Shown here piece by piece: positions 16,177 to 25,438 of a DNA stretch of 35,850 nt (position 1 is its first letter; each line of letters opens with the position of its first letter). A program made the translations under genes and the position numbers. The stretch comes from Pirellulaceae bacterium (GTDB taxonomy: Bacteria; Planctomycetota; Planctomycetia; Pirellulales; Pirellulaceae): NCBI GenBank assembly GCA_028066335.1, contig JALCBQ010000015.1:1-35850 (forward strand), written 5' to 3'. Under the pieces are notes generated by a model, which worked only from the letters and a program-made list of their open reading frames with translations, was not told the DNA's origin and ran no database searches.

Positions 16177-19100
16177 ATGAATTTTTGGCGACTTGTTCTC
16201 AACAATTTTTATTACTATCGCCGCTTGTATTTCGGGGTCGTTTTAGCCGTTATGGTAACGACAGCAGTTTTAACGGGTGCCCTTCTGGTCGGTGATTCGG
16301 TACGTGGAAGTCTCCGAGAGCTTGCTCTTGATGGCCTTGGCGAGGTCGATACACTCTTTTTAGGATCTCACTTTTTTAGGGAAGAGGTTGCTGATGAAGT
16401 TACTACTCGTGAGGAAAATAGCCACCTTGTTGCAGAAGTAGAGCCGGTAATTCTTTTACCACGGGTAACGGTTATGGTTGCGGACAAAGATCTGTTGAAT
16501 CAAGAGTCCTCTGCCTCAAAGGAGAAAAGAAGTGAGCGTGGAGTAACCCTTTTTGGGGTTGGATCCAGTTTTTGGAAAAGTGCTCAAAACCAGTTGGAAA
16601 AGAAAGGGTTCTTTCCCGAAGGGGGGTTGCTTGAGAAGACAGAAAATTTAGAACAAGAAAGGATCGTTCTCAATCGTCCGTTAGCTGAAAAATTGGGCGT
16701 AACAGTAGGCCAGAAGGTCAGTGTCCATATTTCGTTTTCTAGCTCGGTCGCAGGAGATAGTCTGCTTGGGGCAAAAGAGATTGATACTTATGTTATGCAA
16801 GGGCTTACTGTCTCGGCGATTTTACCAGCAAAAGATATTGGTCGCTTTAGTCTTTCACCAACACAACAAGAACCGGTTAACGGGTATGTTTCCCTGACTA
16901 GCTTACAAGAGGCAATTGACCGAGAAGATAAAATCAATACCTTATTCGTCACTTTCAAAGATGGGGCTGACTTAACCGAAGTACCAAAACTTAGGCTAAA
17001 CCTCGCCGATCTTGGGATGAAATTGACAGAACATCGACTTGATTTTGAGGATAGCCGACAAGAAGTCGAAAAAAGTGTTCCATCAGCACAGACGATTTAC
17101 CATTATCAGCAACTTAGTACTGAATCAATGGTTTTTCCAGAATCGGTCGAGGATGCTCTAAATATAGCCGCCACAGATGAGAATCAACCGATTGCCTCCC
17201 CATTTTCGGTGGCGACTTATTTGGTAAATAAAATAGAGAAGATTACCACAGATAGAGACTCTAAACAGGAACAAGGGGCAGAAAAGAGGGGAATCACTGG
17301 CGACGAAAACCGTGGGCGGAGTATCCCTTATTCGACCGTTACTGGCATCGATTTTACACGGTCTCATTTTCATCAATTACGCGATTCGACTGGTGAGCTG
17401 ATTTCAGACCTTGCTAATGACGAGGTTGTCCTCAATAGCTGGGCAGCAAACGAGCTGGGTGCCGTTGTCGGTGATCGTGTTCACTTTTCCTATTTTTTGC
17501 CCGAAACCACTTATGGTCAGGCGGTTGAAGACAAGATCGAGCTGCGGGTTAAGGCGATCGTCGCTTTAACCGAACCCAGGCGGCCGATTCGCCGGCTCCG
17601 CCCGGCCCTCTTCGAGGCAAGGCCAACGACAGCAAACGATCCCCACTTTACACCCGTTGTTAAAGGGATTACCGACCAGGCGACGATTAGTACATGGAAT
17701 CCTCCTTTTCCTTTTGATCAATCGGCTATATTGCCAAGCGATGAGACCTATTGGGACAATCATCGGACGACACCCAAAGCTTTTGTTTCGCTCGATTTGG
17801 CTCAAAAGCTCTGGGGAAGTCGATTTGGAAGAACAACGACTTTCCGTTTTACCGTGAGAGAGAGAAATAGCGAGGAAAGTCGTTTCGATGGCAAGGAGCA
17901 AGCAGAGGGCGACATCAATCGTGATTATTTAGTTCAGAGGTTGGAAACGACTTTTGAGCCATTTTACGACGACCTTGGCTTTTCCTGGCATCCTATTCGT
18001 GCAAGCCGTCTTCTGGCCGCCCGTGGGACGACCGATTTTAATTTTCTCTTCATTGGGTTTAGTTCCTTTTTGGTCGTTGCATCTCTCTTTTTAACGTCAT
18101 TACTCTTTCAGCTCGGTTTAGAAGAGCGTCAAAAAGAGATCGGTATCCTCAAAACGTTCGGTTGGCAACGTGGCAAAATGGTCAGCCTCTATTTGGTCGA
18201 GGGGTTAGGTATTAGTAGCCTCGGTGCCGCCTTAGGATTGTTGTTAGGGATTGGGTACGGCTGGTTGATGCTTACAGGGTTAACCACTCTTTGGGTTGAG
18301 GCAATTTCAACCCCATTTTTAACGTTGCATGTAACGGCAACGAGTTTGTTTCTGGGCTTTGGGGTTAGTCTATTCATTTCGGTAGGCACCATTTATTTTT
18401 CAGTCCGAAAGGGTGAGAGGGCAAATATTGGGCCCCTTTTATGGGGCAAAGGGTTTGAAAGTCTTATTTTGAAGAAAAGGGGGCGGGGTACCAACACAAC
18501 GGTTTTATGGTCCGGAATCCTTGGGATTGTCGGTTGTAGTTGCTCGATTGCGGCGCTAAATTTTCGAGGTGAACTACAGGCTGGTCTCTTTTTTGGGGGA
18601 GGGGCGACTTTTCTGGCACTCTTTTTATATCTTTTTTCTGTTTGGCTCAAATGGGGTGGACGAAGGTTACGTCCAGTCGATTCGTTTGTGCTAACGATCA
18701 GACGACTCGCTTTTTATAATGTTCAGCGGAATCCAACCAGAAGTCTTCTTTCGGTCGGCCTTATTGCGAGTGCCGCCTTTTTAATTATTGCTATCGGGGC
18801 TTTTCGTTTAAAGCCGTCGGCGGAGGGGACGGGTGGCTTTACACTTATTGGTGAAAGCGATCAGCTGATTTTTGAAAATCTCAATGATCGAGATACTCGC
18901 GAGAAATTATTTGGTGGAGAAAGGGCAAAACAATTTGCCGATACCGAGTGTTTTTCTTTTCGGGTAAAAGGGGCGACCGACTCAAGTTGCCGGAATCTTT
19001 ATAAGACAAAAAGTACACGGGTTCTCGGTGTGACCGAGACTTTTATCGATTCATTTGACAATGAATTGGTCGAAAATTTTGCTTTTGCGGCCTCATCGGC

Positions 19101-19881
19101 AATGACCGAGGAGGAGTTGGCCAACCACTGGCGAACGTTACACCAGGAGAGTGCCGAAGAGGGGATTCCGGTTATTCTAGACAAAAATACGGCGATGTTT
19201 AGTCTCTCGCTTTTTCAAGGAATTGGCGAGACATTTACAAGAGAGTATGAGGGGAAAGAAGTGACCTTTCGTGTTGTTGGCCTTCTTTCCAATACCGTCC
19301 TTCAGGGGAGCCTGCTAATTTCCGAGAGAGATTTTCAACGAGAGTTTCCAGAGATCAGTGGCTATCGTTATTTTTTACTTTCGACCGAGAAAGGACAGGA
19401 GGCTTTGGTACAACACGAGTTCGAAGAATATTTTTCCGACTATGGGTTTCAAACATCTTCGACAGAAACAGTGTTACGAGAACTCATGGCGGTTCAGAAT
19501 ACTTATCTCAGTACTTTTCAAAGCTTGGGTGGTTTGGGTCTGTTGTTAGGAACGTTGGGCTTGGCCGTTGTACAAATGAGGAACCTTCACGAACGAAAGA
19601 GTGAGTTTGGCCTTTTGCGAGCCGTTGGCCTCTTTTCGGGACAGTTACAGAAATTGCTATTCTGGGAGACGATCTTTTTATTGTTTGGAGGGCTTGTTAT
19701 CGGGTTGGGCTGCGCTATGGTAACGGCCGTTCCACATATGATATTTGGTGATGCCCATTTCCCAACATTTGGCCTTTTTGTGATGTTCGCTGCAATCGGT
19801 TTTTGTGGCCTTGCTGCCAGTTACTTTGGGCTGAAAAAGGTAACCCGGGTTCCATTGTTAGATGCTTTACGAAATGAGTAA
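16177..19881 (+). CDS. Very large FtsX-type ABC permease
   Basis: A 1,234-aa permease. One membrane helix lies at about residues 18-42, followed by a very large extracytoplasmic region (about 45-615). Helices follow near 621-650, 676-698 and 720-745; FtsX-type core sequence EERQKEIGILKTFGWQRGKM lies between the first two. Further helices lie near 774-795, 800-825 and 855-877, then a second extracytoplasmic domain (about 880-1110) and three last helices with a second FtsX core (ERKSEFGLLRAVGLFSGQLQ). It thus has two FtsX/MacB-PCD units in one chain, like the fused permeases seen in large-genome bacteria, and pairs with the ATPase upstream. The substrate is unknown. Confidence 0.85.
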   Translation: MNFWRLVLNNFYYYRRLYFGVVLAVMVTTAVLTGALLVGDSVRGSLRELALDGLGEVDTLFLGSHFFREEVADEVTTREENSHLVAEVEPVILLPRVTVMVADKDLLNQESSASKEKRSERGVTLFGVGSSFWKSAQNQLEKKGFFPEGGLLEKTENLEQERIVLNRPLAEKLGVTVGQKVSVHISFSSSVAGDSLLGAKEIDTYVMQGLTVSAILPAKDIGRFSLSPTQQEPVNGYVSLTSLQEAIDREDKINTLFVTFKDGADLTEVPKLRLNLADLGMKLTEHRLDFEDSRQEVEKSVPSAQTIYHYQQLSTESMVFPESVEDALNIAATDENQPIASPFSVATYLVNKIEKITTDRDSKQEQGAEKRGITGDENRGRSIPYSTVTGIDFTRSHFHQLRDSTGELISDLANDEVVLNSWAANELGAVVGDRVHFSYFLPETTYGQAVEDKIELRVKAIVALTEPRRPIRRLRPALFEARPTTANDPHFTPVVKGITDQATISTWNPPFPFDQSAILPSDETYWDNHRTTPKAFVSLDLAQKLWGSRFGRTTTFRFTVRERNSEESRFDGKEQAEGDINRDYLVQRLETTFEPFYDDLGFSWHPIRASRLLAARGTTDFNFLFIGFSSFLVVASLFLTSLLFQLGLEERQKEIGILKTFGWQRGKMVSLYLVEGLGISSLGAALGLLLGIGYGWLMLTGLTTLWVEAISTPFLTLHVTATSLFLGFGVSLFISVGTIYFSVRKGERANIGPLLWGKGFESLILKKRGRGTNTTVLWSGILGIVGCSCSIAALNFRGELQAGLFFGGGATFLALFLYLFSVWLKWGGRRLRPVDSFVLTIRRLAFYNVQRNPTRSLLSVGLIASAAFLIIAIGAFRLKPSAEGTGGFTLIGESDQLIFENLNDRDTREKLFGGERAKQFADTECFSFRVKGATDSSCRNLYKTKSTRVLGVTETFIDSFDNELVENFAFAASSAMTEEELANHWRTLHQESAEEGIPVILDKNTAMFSLSLFQGIGETFTREYEGKEVTFRVVGLLSNTVLQGSLLISERDFQREFPEISGYRYFLLSTEKGQEALVQHEFEEYFSDYGFQTSSTETVLRELMAVQNTYLSTFQSLGGLGLLLGTLGLAVVQMRNLHERKSEFGLLRAVGLFSGQLQKLLFWETIFLLFGGLVIGLGCAMVTAVPHMIFGDAHFPTFGLFVMFAAIGFCGLAASYFGLKKVTRVPLLDALRNE

Positions 19882-19937
19882 CGTGTTGCACGAATCACAG
19901 ATCGTTATCCAGAAAAAGGGGGTGCCTTGATTAGTTC

Positions 19938-19966
19938 CTGACATTGGGCCCTCTTTTGTGTATAAT
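19938..19966 (+). promoter_or_regulatory. Predicted strong promoter for the DMT-like gene
   Basis: CTGACA (19938-19943), a 17-nt spacer and a perfect TATAAT (19961-19966). Start near 19973, leader about 70 nt. Confidence 0.65.
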
Positions 19967-20043
19967 GGACTCTCTTGCCATGTGGCCTGCCAGACTTTGC
20001 CCTCCTTTTATTCTAATTATCACAACAACCGGAGATATACCCG

Positions 20044-20640
20044 ATGAATGTCTATGTTTTGATGGGAGTTGCCCTTACTTTTTTATGTTGGGGTAGTTAC
20101 GGAACATTGCTTCATCATAGCCAAGACGGTTTCCAAGATAAATGGAAAGCGATCATCTGTGTCGGTGTCGCCTACTTTTTTGTCGCTATTTTGGTGCCGA
20201 TGTTAATTTTGCATTTTGATGGAAAGTTAACGACAGGCTGGACCACAGGAGGGATTGCATGGGGGCTATTGGCTGGGGGTATTGGTGCCTTGGGGGCCAT
20301 TGGGATCGTCTATGCGATGTCGCAAGGGGGCAAACCGATTTTGGTCATGCCAATGGTCTTTGGAATGGCACCGATTGTGAACACGTTTATTTCAATTTCG
20401 GTGAATAAGCAATGGGGAGATATTCGGTGGACCTTCTACTTAGGGATATGTCTTGTAATCGTTGGGGCAATCACTGCGATTCTTGAAGCGCCGAAAAAGA
20501 CCCCCAAGGTCGGCCCTCAAGGTCCCAAAGAGGCTTCTTCCAAAAACGGATCACCTCAGACGTCTTTATTATCAGAAGGTGGTGACCACCATGGTCTCCC
20601 TGACCAAAAATCTGAAACAGCCGGTTCTACTCAAGGATAA
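20044..20640 (+). CDS. DMT/EamA-like five-helix membrane protein
   Basis: A 198-aa membrane protein with five hydrophobic segments (about 3-21, 36-57, 73-93, 98-118, 130-148) and a hydrophilic Lys/Pro/Ser tail. The first helix (GVALTFLCWGSYG) and the pattern of Gly-rich helices recall half-size drug/metabolite (EamA-like) transporters, which act as dimers. GGAG at about 20031 precedes ATG 20044. A small helical protein gene follows 6 bp later and is probably cotranscribed. Substrate is unknown. Confidence 0.6.
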   Translation: MNVYVLMGVALTFLCWGSYGTLLHHSQDGFQDKWKAIICVGVAYFFVAILVPMLILHFDGKLTTGWTTGGIAWGLLAGGIGALGAIGIVYAMSQGGKPILVMPMVFGMAPIVNTFISISVNKQWGDIRWTFYLGICLVIVGAITAILEAPKKTPKVGPQGPKEASSKNGSPQTSLLSEGGDHHGLPDQKSETAGSTQG

Positions 20641-20646
20641 CAGACA

Positions 20647-21078
20647 ATGAATGGTGACAGGGATCCAGCTGCGCCCATACTCTCTCAAGAGAGAAAGATC
20701 GTCGAGGCACTCGACAATCAGCTTGCCCATGTTTGGATGGTTAGAACGTTTTTAAAACATTCAGAAGAGGCCGAAGAAGATGAGGAGCTACGATCTGTCT
20801 CACGAGATCTCTACGATGTTTGCCTTGCGGTCGGCCCTGCGTTGGCAACCAATGACGACAAGACTTATCTCCGCCAGATGAAAAAGAAATGGTCAAAACT
20901 TCGAAAGACGACCGAACTTTATCTAGAGATTCAGCCTGAAATTTCAGGCCACACAAATTTTAAAATGGCGGCCCGTTCGTTGGAGGTCGCTACTGGCAAT
21001 ATCGAAACATTGCTAGCAGAGGCTCGTTTGGCAAAATCGAAAACAATCTCTGGTAAGAGTAGCAACGCGAGTTCATAA
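20647..21078 (+). CDS. Conserved-looking helical protein of unknown function
   Basis: A 143-aa soluble protein that I cannot place in a named family. It is predicted to be mostly alpha-helical: DNQLAHVWMVRTFLKHSEEA, an acidic turn EEDEELRS, a helix YLRQMKKKWSKLRKTTELYL and a C-terminal helix with Ala/Leu. No signal peptide or cysteine motif. It starts 6 bp after the DMT-like gene, so the two are probably translated from one mRNA. The 3' end is 29 bp from the end of the convergent queE gene. Confidence 0.55.
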   Translation: MNGDRDPAAPILSQERKIVEALDNQLAHVWMVRTFLKHSEEAEEDEELRSVSRDLYDVCLAVGPALATNDDKTYLRQMKKKWSKLRKTTELYLEIQPEISGHTNFKMAARSLEVATGNIETLLAEARLAKSKTISGKSSNASS

Positions 21079-21107
21079 TTTTTTCGTCTGGGCCGCTGCC
21101 TTAGAAG

Positions 21108-21809
21108 TCAGGTTCCTCGAACGGTGCCATACCACTGGATATGTTTTCGGGGGCAGTAGTGGAATCCTTGTTGCAGGCAATAATCTTTGAGCCATTTTTC
21201 TCGAGCTTCGAGCTCTTGGGCCGTTCGTCCCTGGGGCATTAGCCAGATATTTTTCTCCTGAATATCGGGGAATTCTTCGAGGTAGTGTTCGATTTCGAGG
21301 CAGTCGCTTTTTTGATCAACGACAAATTTTAGCTGGTAACGGTATTGATTGATAAGCTGGTGGATTACTTTCGGGACATGGCGGTTTCGATGGTGGCGAG
21401 AATTCCATTTCGGATATTCGGTCACCGAAGGGGCTGAAGAGGCGAGCTTTGGGCTAATTGACATCAGGTCGCACGCAAGGGGAAGATAGAGCGTCCCAGC
21501 TGTTTCGATTGTAATATGTTTTCCTCGTAACCGAAGTTCATGGCATAAAGGGATCATCTCGGCAAAGAGCATCGGTTCTCCACCTGTAATTACAATATGA
21601 TCTGGAGCCTTCTTATCTACCGTATCTAGAATTTGATCAACAGACAGGTCGTCACCTTCTGGTTGCCATGAGGCATACGGCGTGTCGCAAAACCAACAAC
21701 GGAGGTTACAGCCCGAGGTACGTATAAAAGTACTCTCGATCCCCGTAAGGCGCCCCTCTCCTTGCCTGGAACTATAGATTTCACAAATTTTCACGAAAAC
21801 TGAATCCAA
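21108..21809 (-). CDS. queE: 7-carboxy-7-deazaguanine synthase
   Basis: A 233-aa radical SAM enzyme that turns 6-carboxytetrahydropterin into 7-carboxy-7-deazaguanine in queuosine synthesis. The cluster motif is C34-x3-C38-x2-C41 (CNLRCWFCDTPYA), preceded by the QueE hallmark SSRQGEGRLTGIESTFIR and followed by ITGGEPM and ISPKL. The TTG at 21807-21809 gives the full length; GTG at 21792-21794 is an in-frame alternative. The stop is TGA. queF is divergent 121 bp away, which supports the assignment. queC and queD are not in the window. Confidence 0.92.
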   Translation of the reverse strand: MDSVFVKICEIYSSRQGEGRLTGIESTFIRTSGCNLRCWFCDTPYASWQPEGDDLSVDQILDTVDKKAPDHIVITGGEPMLFAEMIPLCHELRLRGKHITIETAGTLYLPLACDLMSISPKLASSAPSVTEYPKWNSRHHRNRHVPKVIHQLINQYRYQLKFVVDQKSDCLEIEHYLEEFPDIQEKNIWLMPQGRTAQELEAREKWLKDYCLQQGFHYCPRKHIQWYGTVRGT

Positions 21810-21875
21810 AACTGGAGAAATGAGTAAACCCAGGTTGCTACCTGAAGAAAATAAAATATCCCCCTATTCAAATTT

Positions 21876-21905
21876 TTGAACAAGGGAACATAATAGGCTT
21901 AATAG
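21876..21905 (+). promoter_or_regulatory. Possible queF promoter over a palindrome
   Basis: TTGAAC (21876-21881), an 18-nt spacer and TAATAG (21900-21905). The -35 box lies in the palindrome TTCAAATTTTTGAA, which is flanked by CCCC and GGG. This could be an operator or a leader hairpin; no preQ1 riboswitch consensus is seen. Confidence 0.3.
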
Positions 21906-21930
21906 TTTAACCTACTTTGGAGAAGATGAC

Positions 21931-22311
21931 ATGCCAACTAAATTTATCGATCGGCTCGAAACCTTTGAAAATCAAAATCAAGAGCGGGATTATGAAATTG
22001 AAATCGTCTGTCCTGAGTTTACCTCGGTCTGTCCTAAAACGGGCCATCCCGATTTTGGAACATTGACTTTTTGCTACATCCCGAATGAAAAGTGTATTGA
22101 GCTAAAAAGTCTTAAATTTTATCTTCAACAGTTTCGCAATGAAGGTGTTTTCTACGAAAATCTTACGAATATGATTTTGGATGACTTTGTTGAGAAGGTT
22201 GAACCACGGTGGGTTGAGATTGAGGCTCACTTTACACCACGTGGTGGAATTTCTACGACAGTAACGGTCGATTTTTCTCAAGAGTATACCGAATCTAATG
22301 AAGAGTCCTAG
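21931..22311 (+). CDS. queF: NADPH-dependent 7-cyano-7-deazaguanine reductase
   Basis: A 126-aa type I (single-domain) QueF that reduces the nitrile preQ0 to the amine preQ1. The active-site segment PEFTSVCPKTGHPDFG puts the catalytic Cys34 and Asp41 seven residues apart, as in the known enzyme (Cys55/Asp62 in B. subtilis). ELKSLKFYLQQFRNEGVFYE matches the substrate-binding helix. GGAGAAG lies about 6 nt before the ATG. It is divergent from queE, the earlier pathway step. Confidence 0.95.
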   Translation: MPTKFIDRLETFENQNQERDYEIEIVCPEFTSVCPKTGHPDFGTLTFCYIPNEKCIELKSLKFYLQQFRNEGVFYENLTNMILDDFVEKVEPRWVEIEAHFTPRGGISTTVTVDFSQEYTESNEES

Positions 22312-22439
22312 AAATGAGGTTTCCAAAGCCCCAAATTAAGTTCAGTGTTTGTTAATGTATGGCCTAGGGTAGGACAAAGAGATGAGAGAAGTACCGTAGG
22401 CTGGCCAATAGAGGTTACCTTGGCCGAACAACACGATTA

Positions 22440-22480
22440 AAAAGGGGAAGCAAATGGTATTACCATTTGCTTCCCCTTTT
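22440..22480. terminator. Bidirectional terminator, perfect 20-bp stem
   Basis: Arms 22440-22459 and 22461-22480 are exact reverse complements (outer bases AAAAGGGG / CCCCTTTT), with a single central base, so the real loop is about 5 nt. It lies between the 3' ends of queF and the FHA gene and gives a U tract on either strand. Confidence 0.85.
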
Positions 22481-22519
22481 ACATTACTGACAGAAAGATG
22501 ACTAAAGATATTTGGAGGA

Positions 22520-24877
22520 TTAATTTTCTTCTGAATTCGAACCATTCATTGGGTCGGAACTTTTCGTTTCTTCAACACTTTCGTCCGAGGCGAGGTAGAG
22601 GACTGGCTGGTCTTCTTCGGTCTCTTCTTCTTTCCCGAATTCATCTTGAAGGTTACTCGGGAGGTTTTCGTTAAGGTCATTTTGTAGTGACGATTTTTTG
22701 GCAAGGTTTCTTGCCGAGAGTCCCCAGTAGAGAGTAATTGCTGCCGCTGTGGCAGCGGCGATAAGAGAAAGAAGGCCAAATTGAGAATGCCAGTAGAGCA
22801 GGGCTACTGTTGAAATGAGCCCAACAATGGCAACAAGATATTTCTGAAACGAGCGGTTTTGCCAACTACGTCGGTTATGGACATCAATTGCTGTTCTGCT
22901 TGAGGAGTTTGCCAGATCTCGCATGGCAGCAAGGTTGGACGTTTCCTCAGGAGCACTCGACTGAGGTTTGAATTCACCTTCTTTGAATTTCTTTGGTTTG
23001 GCTGGTTCTGGCGATTCATCTTTGAGAGCGCTTCGCATATCTTTTTCAGCGGCTCGAATAGCGGATGTCTGCTTCGAGTGAGCACTCTCCTGTTGGTCGG
23101 CCTCCTCATTCCCAGAACGGACACGGGCTAGAAGTTGACTCATATAATCTTCGATAGATGCATCTTTTGGCTCTTCCGTTTTTACCCCGTCGATGACTTC
23201 CGGGCTCTCTATCTCCTCGGAGGAGAGGTTCTCTAATTCAGAAAAAGGCTCTGCGGAAGAAAAGTCTTCGACAAGGAATGCTGAGCCATCAATTTTAGTT
23301 TCGGAGCAGAGCTCAGGCGCTGAACTGTTGTCTTCGTTGGGTTCATCGGGCAAGGTCGTTGTATTCTCGCGACGGTCATTACTTTCAACTTTTTGATAAA
23401 GTGAGTTCAAAAGGGAATCAAGTTCTTTTCCCTTCTCTTGATCTGTGGTTTCTTGTTCGGCGAGGGTATTTGTAGGCTCTTCTTGAAAGAGCTCCCCTTC
23501 TTTTGGAGGAGACTCTTCCTGGTGAGATGGTTCCGAGGAGAAGGCTGGTCCTTCTTCTTCAACGACGGCTTCACTCGGCTGAGACGGTTGCGGAGAGCCA
23601 GCCAGAGGGGCTTCCCGGGACTCTTCTGATTCACGAAGAAGGGGTTGTTCTTTTTGTTGCCAGGAGCTTTGTTGTTCCTTTAACTCTTTGTTTTGTCTGG
23701 TTAAAATTTGGTTCTCATGGGAGAGAGTATCAAGCTGCTCCTGGAGATTGTCAACAGTTACTGTGTCTTTGTAGAAGGCTTCGACCTCTTTGTTGAGGTC
23801 GTCGATCGTCTCCTCGGCAAATTGTAACTGCAGTGACAAATGGTCATTTTGCTCTTTGAAGTTTACCTCTTTCTGGTGCCAACCACTCTCCTTTTCTTGC
23901 CAGAGTGATTCCTTAGCAAGCCAAGCCTTTTCTCGCTCTTGAGAGAGTTTATCAAAGTGATCTTCAGCGGCCTTTATCTTGGCCTCTAGTTCTGGGGTGT
24001 CCTTTGTATCCGCCGGACTCTCGTGATGGCTGGCAGTCTCTTCATGGAGCAATTGCAGTTGATCCTGGACTTTACGGATTTCACACTCATGTGAAGCGAC
24101 CTTGGCCAATAATTCGTCGTGAAGCCGGTCGAGTTGGGCTTGGTGATTGTCCCGTTCGATCTTATTCTCTTGCGTGAGAGCTTTCATGTTTTCATTAGAC
24201 TCTCTGATTTTTTCGGCCAGTTTTTCTGTTTCAAGCTCGGCTGCTTGGCGGGCGTCCTCAAGCTTTTGTGTTTGAAGCTGGTAATACAGTGCCTCGTCTC
24301 GCCACTGTTTTTTAAGATACTGGTTTGTTTCTTGAAGCTCCCAAACTTGTTCCTCTTGAAGCTTGCCTTTTGATTGCAACTCTTTTATTTCTTCTTGATA
24401 GAAGAGGATCTCTTCATGGCCTTCCATTTTTGAGGTAGGTTCGTTTCGGGGTGTCCGAGAAATACCCTTTGGCGCAGCCGTTTCTGAATGGGCATGTGGT
24501 GCTTCTTCCCATAATTCTCTCTGATAAGGTTGCAACAAGAGGTGTGTCACTGCAAGATTGATTGATCCAAGAGTAAGGATGTCACCTTCCTGGAGGACCG
24601 CTTCGGAGAATGGGCTTCCGTTAAGCCAGCTTTCGCAGGAGAAAGCTTTAATAACTGTCTGGGCTTGGCTACGTAGTAAAACGGCGTGAAGGGGGGCTAT
24701 TTGTCGATCGACGAGGCGGAGATTGCACGAATCCGCTTTTCCTAGAAGGCACTTGGCGGGACGGATATGGATTTCTCGCCCATGGTGTTCGGAACCGATG
24801 ACCTTGAGGACCAACGAACCGACTGGTTGCTGGAGGAGTGATTTTGATTTTGGGTGATTTGTCGTGGGCCAAATCAT
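22520..24877 (-). CDS. FHA-domain coiled-coil protein with C-terminal membrane hairpin
   Basis: A 785-aa protein. Residues about 20-115 form an FHA domain: GREIHIRPAKCLLGKADSCN, then LRLVDRQIAPLHAVLL and SWLNGSP, which would bind phosphothreonine. Residues about 150-430 are a long Glu/Gln/Lys coiled coil (for example ETEKLAEKIRESNENMKALT). Residues about 430-660 are acidic, Ser/Pro/Glu-rich and probably disordered. Two adjacent membrane helices lie near 680-726, and the last 55 residues are again acidic. The FHA head should be cytosolic and the chain tethered by the C-terminal hairpin. It may act as a phospho-dependent scaffold. No Ser/Thr kinase is in the window. Confidence 0.8.
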   Translation of the reverse strand: MIWPTTNHPKSKSLLQQPVGSLVLKVIGSEHHGREIHIRPAKCLLGKADSCNLRLVDRQIAPLHAVLLRSQAQTVIKAFSCESWLNGSPFSEAVLQEGDILTLGSINLAVTHLLLQPYQRELWEEAPHAHSETAAPKGISRTPRNEPTSKMEGHEEILFYQEEIKELQSKGKLQEEQVWELQETNQYLKKQWRDEALYYQLQTQKLEDARQAAELETEKLAEKIRESNENMKALTQENKIERDNHQAQLDRLHDELLAKVASHECEIRKVQDQLQLLHEETASHHESPADTKDTPELEAKIKAAEDHFDKLSQEREKAWLAKESLWQEKESGWHQKEVNFKEQNDHLSLQLQFAEETIDDLNKEVEAFYKDTVTVDNLQEQLDTLSHENQILTRQNKELKEQQSSWQQKEQPLLRESEESREAPLAGSPQPSQPSEAVVEEEGPAFSSEPSHQEESPPKEGELFQEEPTNTLAEQETTDQEKGKELDSLLNSLYQKVESNDRRENTTTLPDEPNEDNSSAPELCSETKIDGSAFLVEDFSSAEPFSELENLSSEEIESPEVIDGVKTEEPKDASIEDYMSQLLARVRSGNEEADQQESAHSKQTSAIRAAEKDMRSALKDESPEPAKPKKFKEGEFKPQSSAPEETSNLAAMRDLANSSSRTAIDVHNRRSWQNRSFQKYLVAIVGLISTVALLYWHSQFGLLSLIAAATAAAITLYWGLSARNLAKKSSLQNDLNENLPSNLQDEFGKEEETEEDQPVLYLASDESVEETKSSDPMNGSNSEEN

Positions 24878-25438
24878 AGTGTCTCTTTCTCAGTGAAATT
24901 ATTTGGGGCAAATCATTGGGGTAGATAAGATAATGAGACAACGCAGCGTTTGGCAGTAGGCTCGCTACGAATAGAGTAATACCCCATGAATTAGCTTACA
25001 TTTAGGGTGCGGTCAAAGAGTTTCGTAGGAAAATGGACAAAATTGCCTAGTTTTCTAAATTTCCCCAATTGCTTGTAGGGGATTTTTCTGCAACAGGGGG
25101 GAGGGTGAGGGAAATTTCTCTGGTAATAGGGGAAAAGAGGAGCGTTTTCAAAATTATGAGGCAAAATGTCCTCTTGTTTTCTTTTTACAACACCAAAACA
25201 ACGGCATAAATTCGTGGCAGTAAAATCTCTAAGCCTATTTCATAAAAGGGTTTAGGGTAAATACCAGTGTCGGCATGAGGATTTCTTCAAAAAGCTAATA
25301 AAATAACCACTATTTTGGGGCGAATTACGTACTATAGTTTGTGTTAGCGGCAGCATGGCTATAATTGCCACAGTTTAAGGATTCGTTTCGGCTCCGGCTC
25401 TGACAATTTCATCTATTACATCGAAAGAGACGACTACC
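24878..25438. other. 561-bp divergent intergenic region
   Basis: No gene is seen. Visible elements are a promoter for the downstream zinc-finger gene (25338-25365), a guanine-rich run at 25096-25111 (G6, G3, G3) that might form a quadruplex with a later G4, and a weak hairpin with CCCC (25063-25066) and GGGG (25078-25081) followed by T5. A possible forward promoter TTGGCA (24950-24955), 16 nt, TAGAGT (24972-24977) precedes that hairpin, which could give an RNA of about 100 nt; the evidence is thin. Confidence 0.35.
25338..25365 (+). promoter_or_regulatory. Predicted promoter for the DksA/TraR-type gene
   Basis: Perfect TATAAT (25360-25365) with a poor -35 TTTGTG (25338-25343) at 16 nt. Leader about 67 nt. 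Confidence 0.5.

Noticed and set aside
21810-21930. preQ1 riboswitch before queF
   Set aside because: No pseudoknot consensus of preQ1 riboswitches could be fitted; only a palindrome is present.
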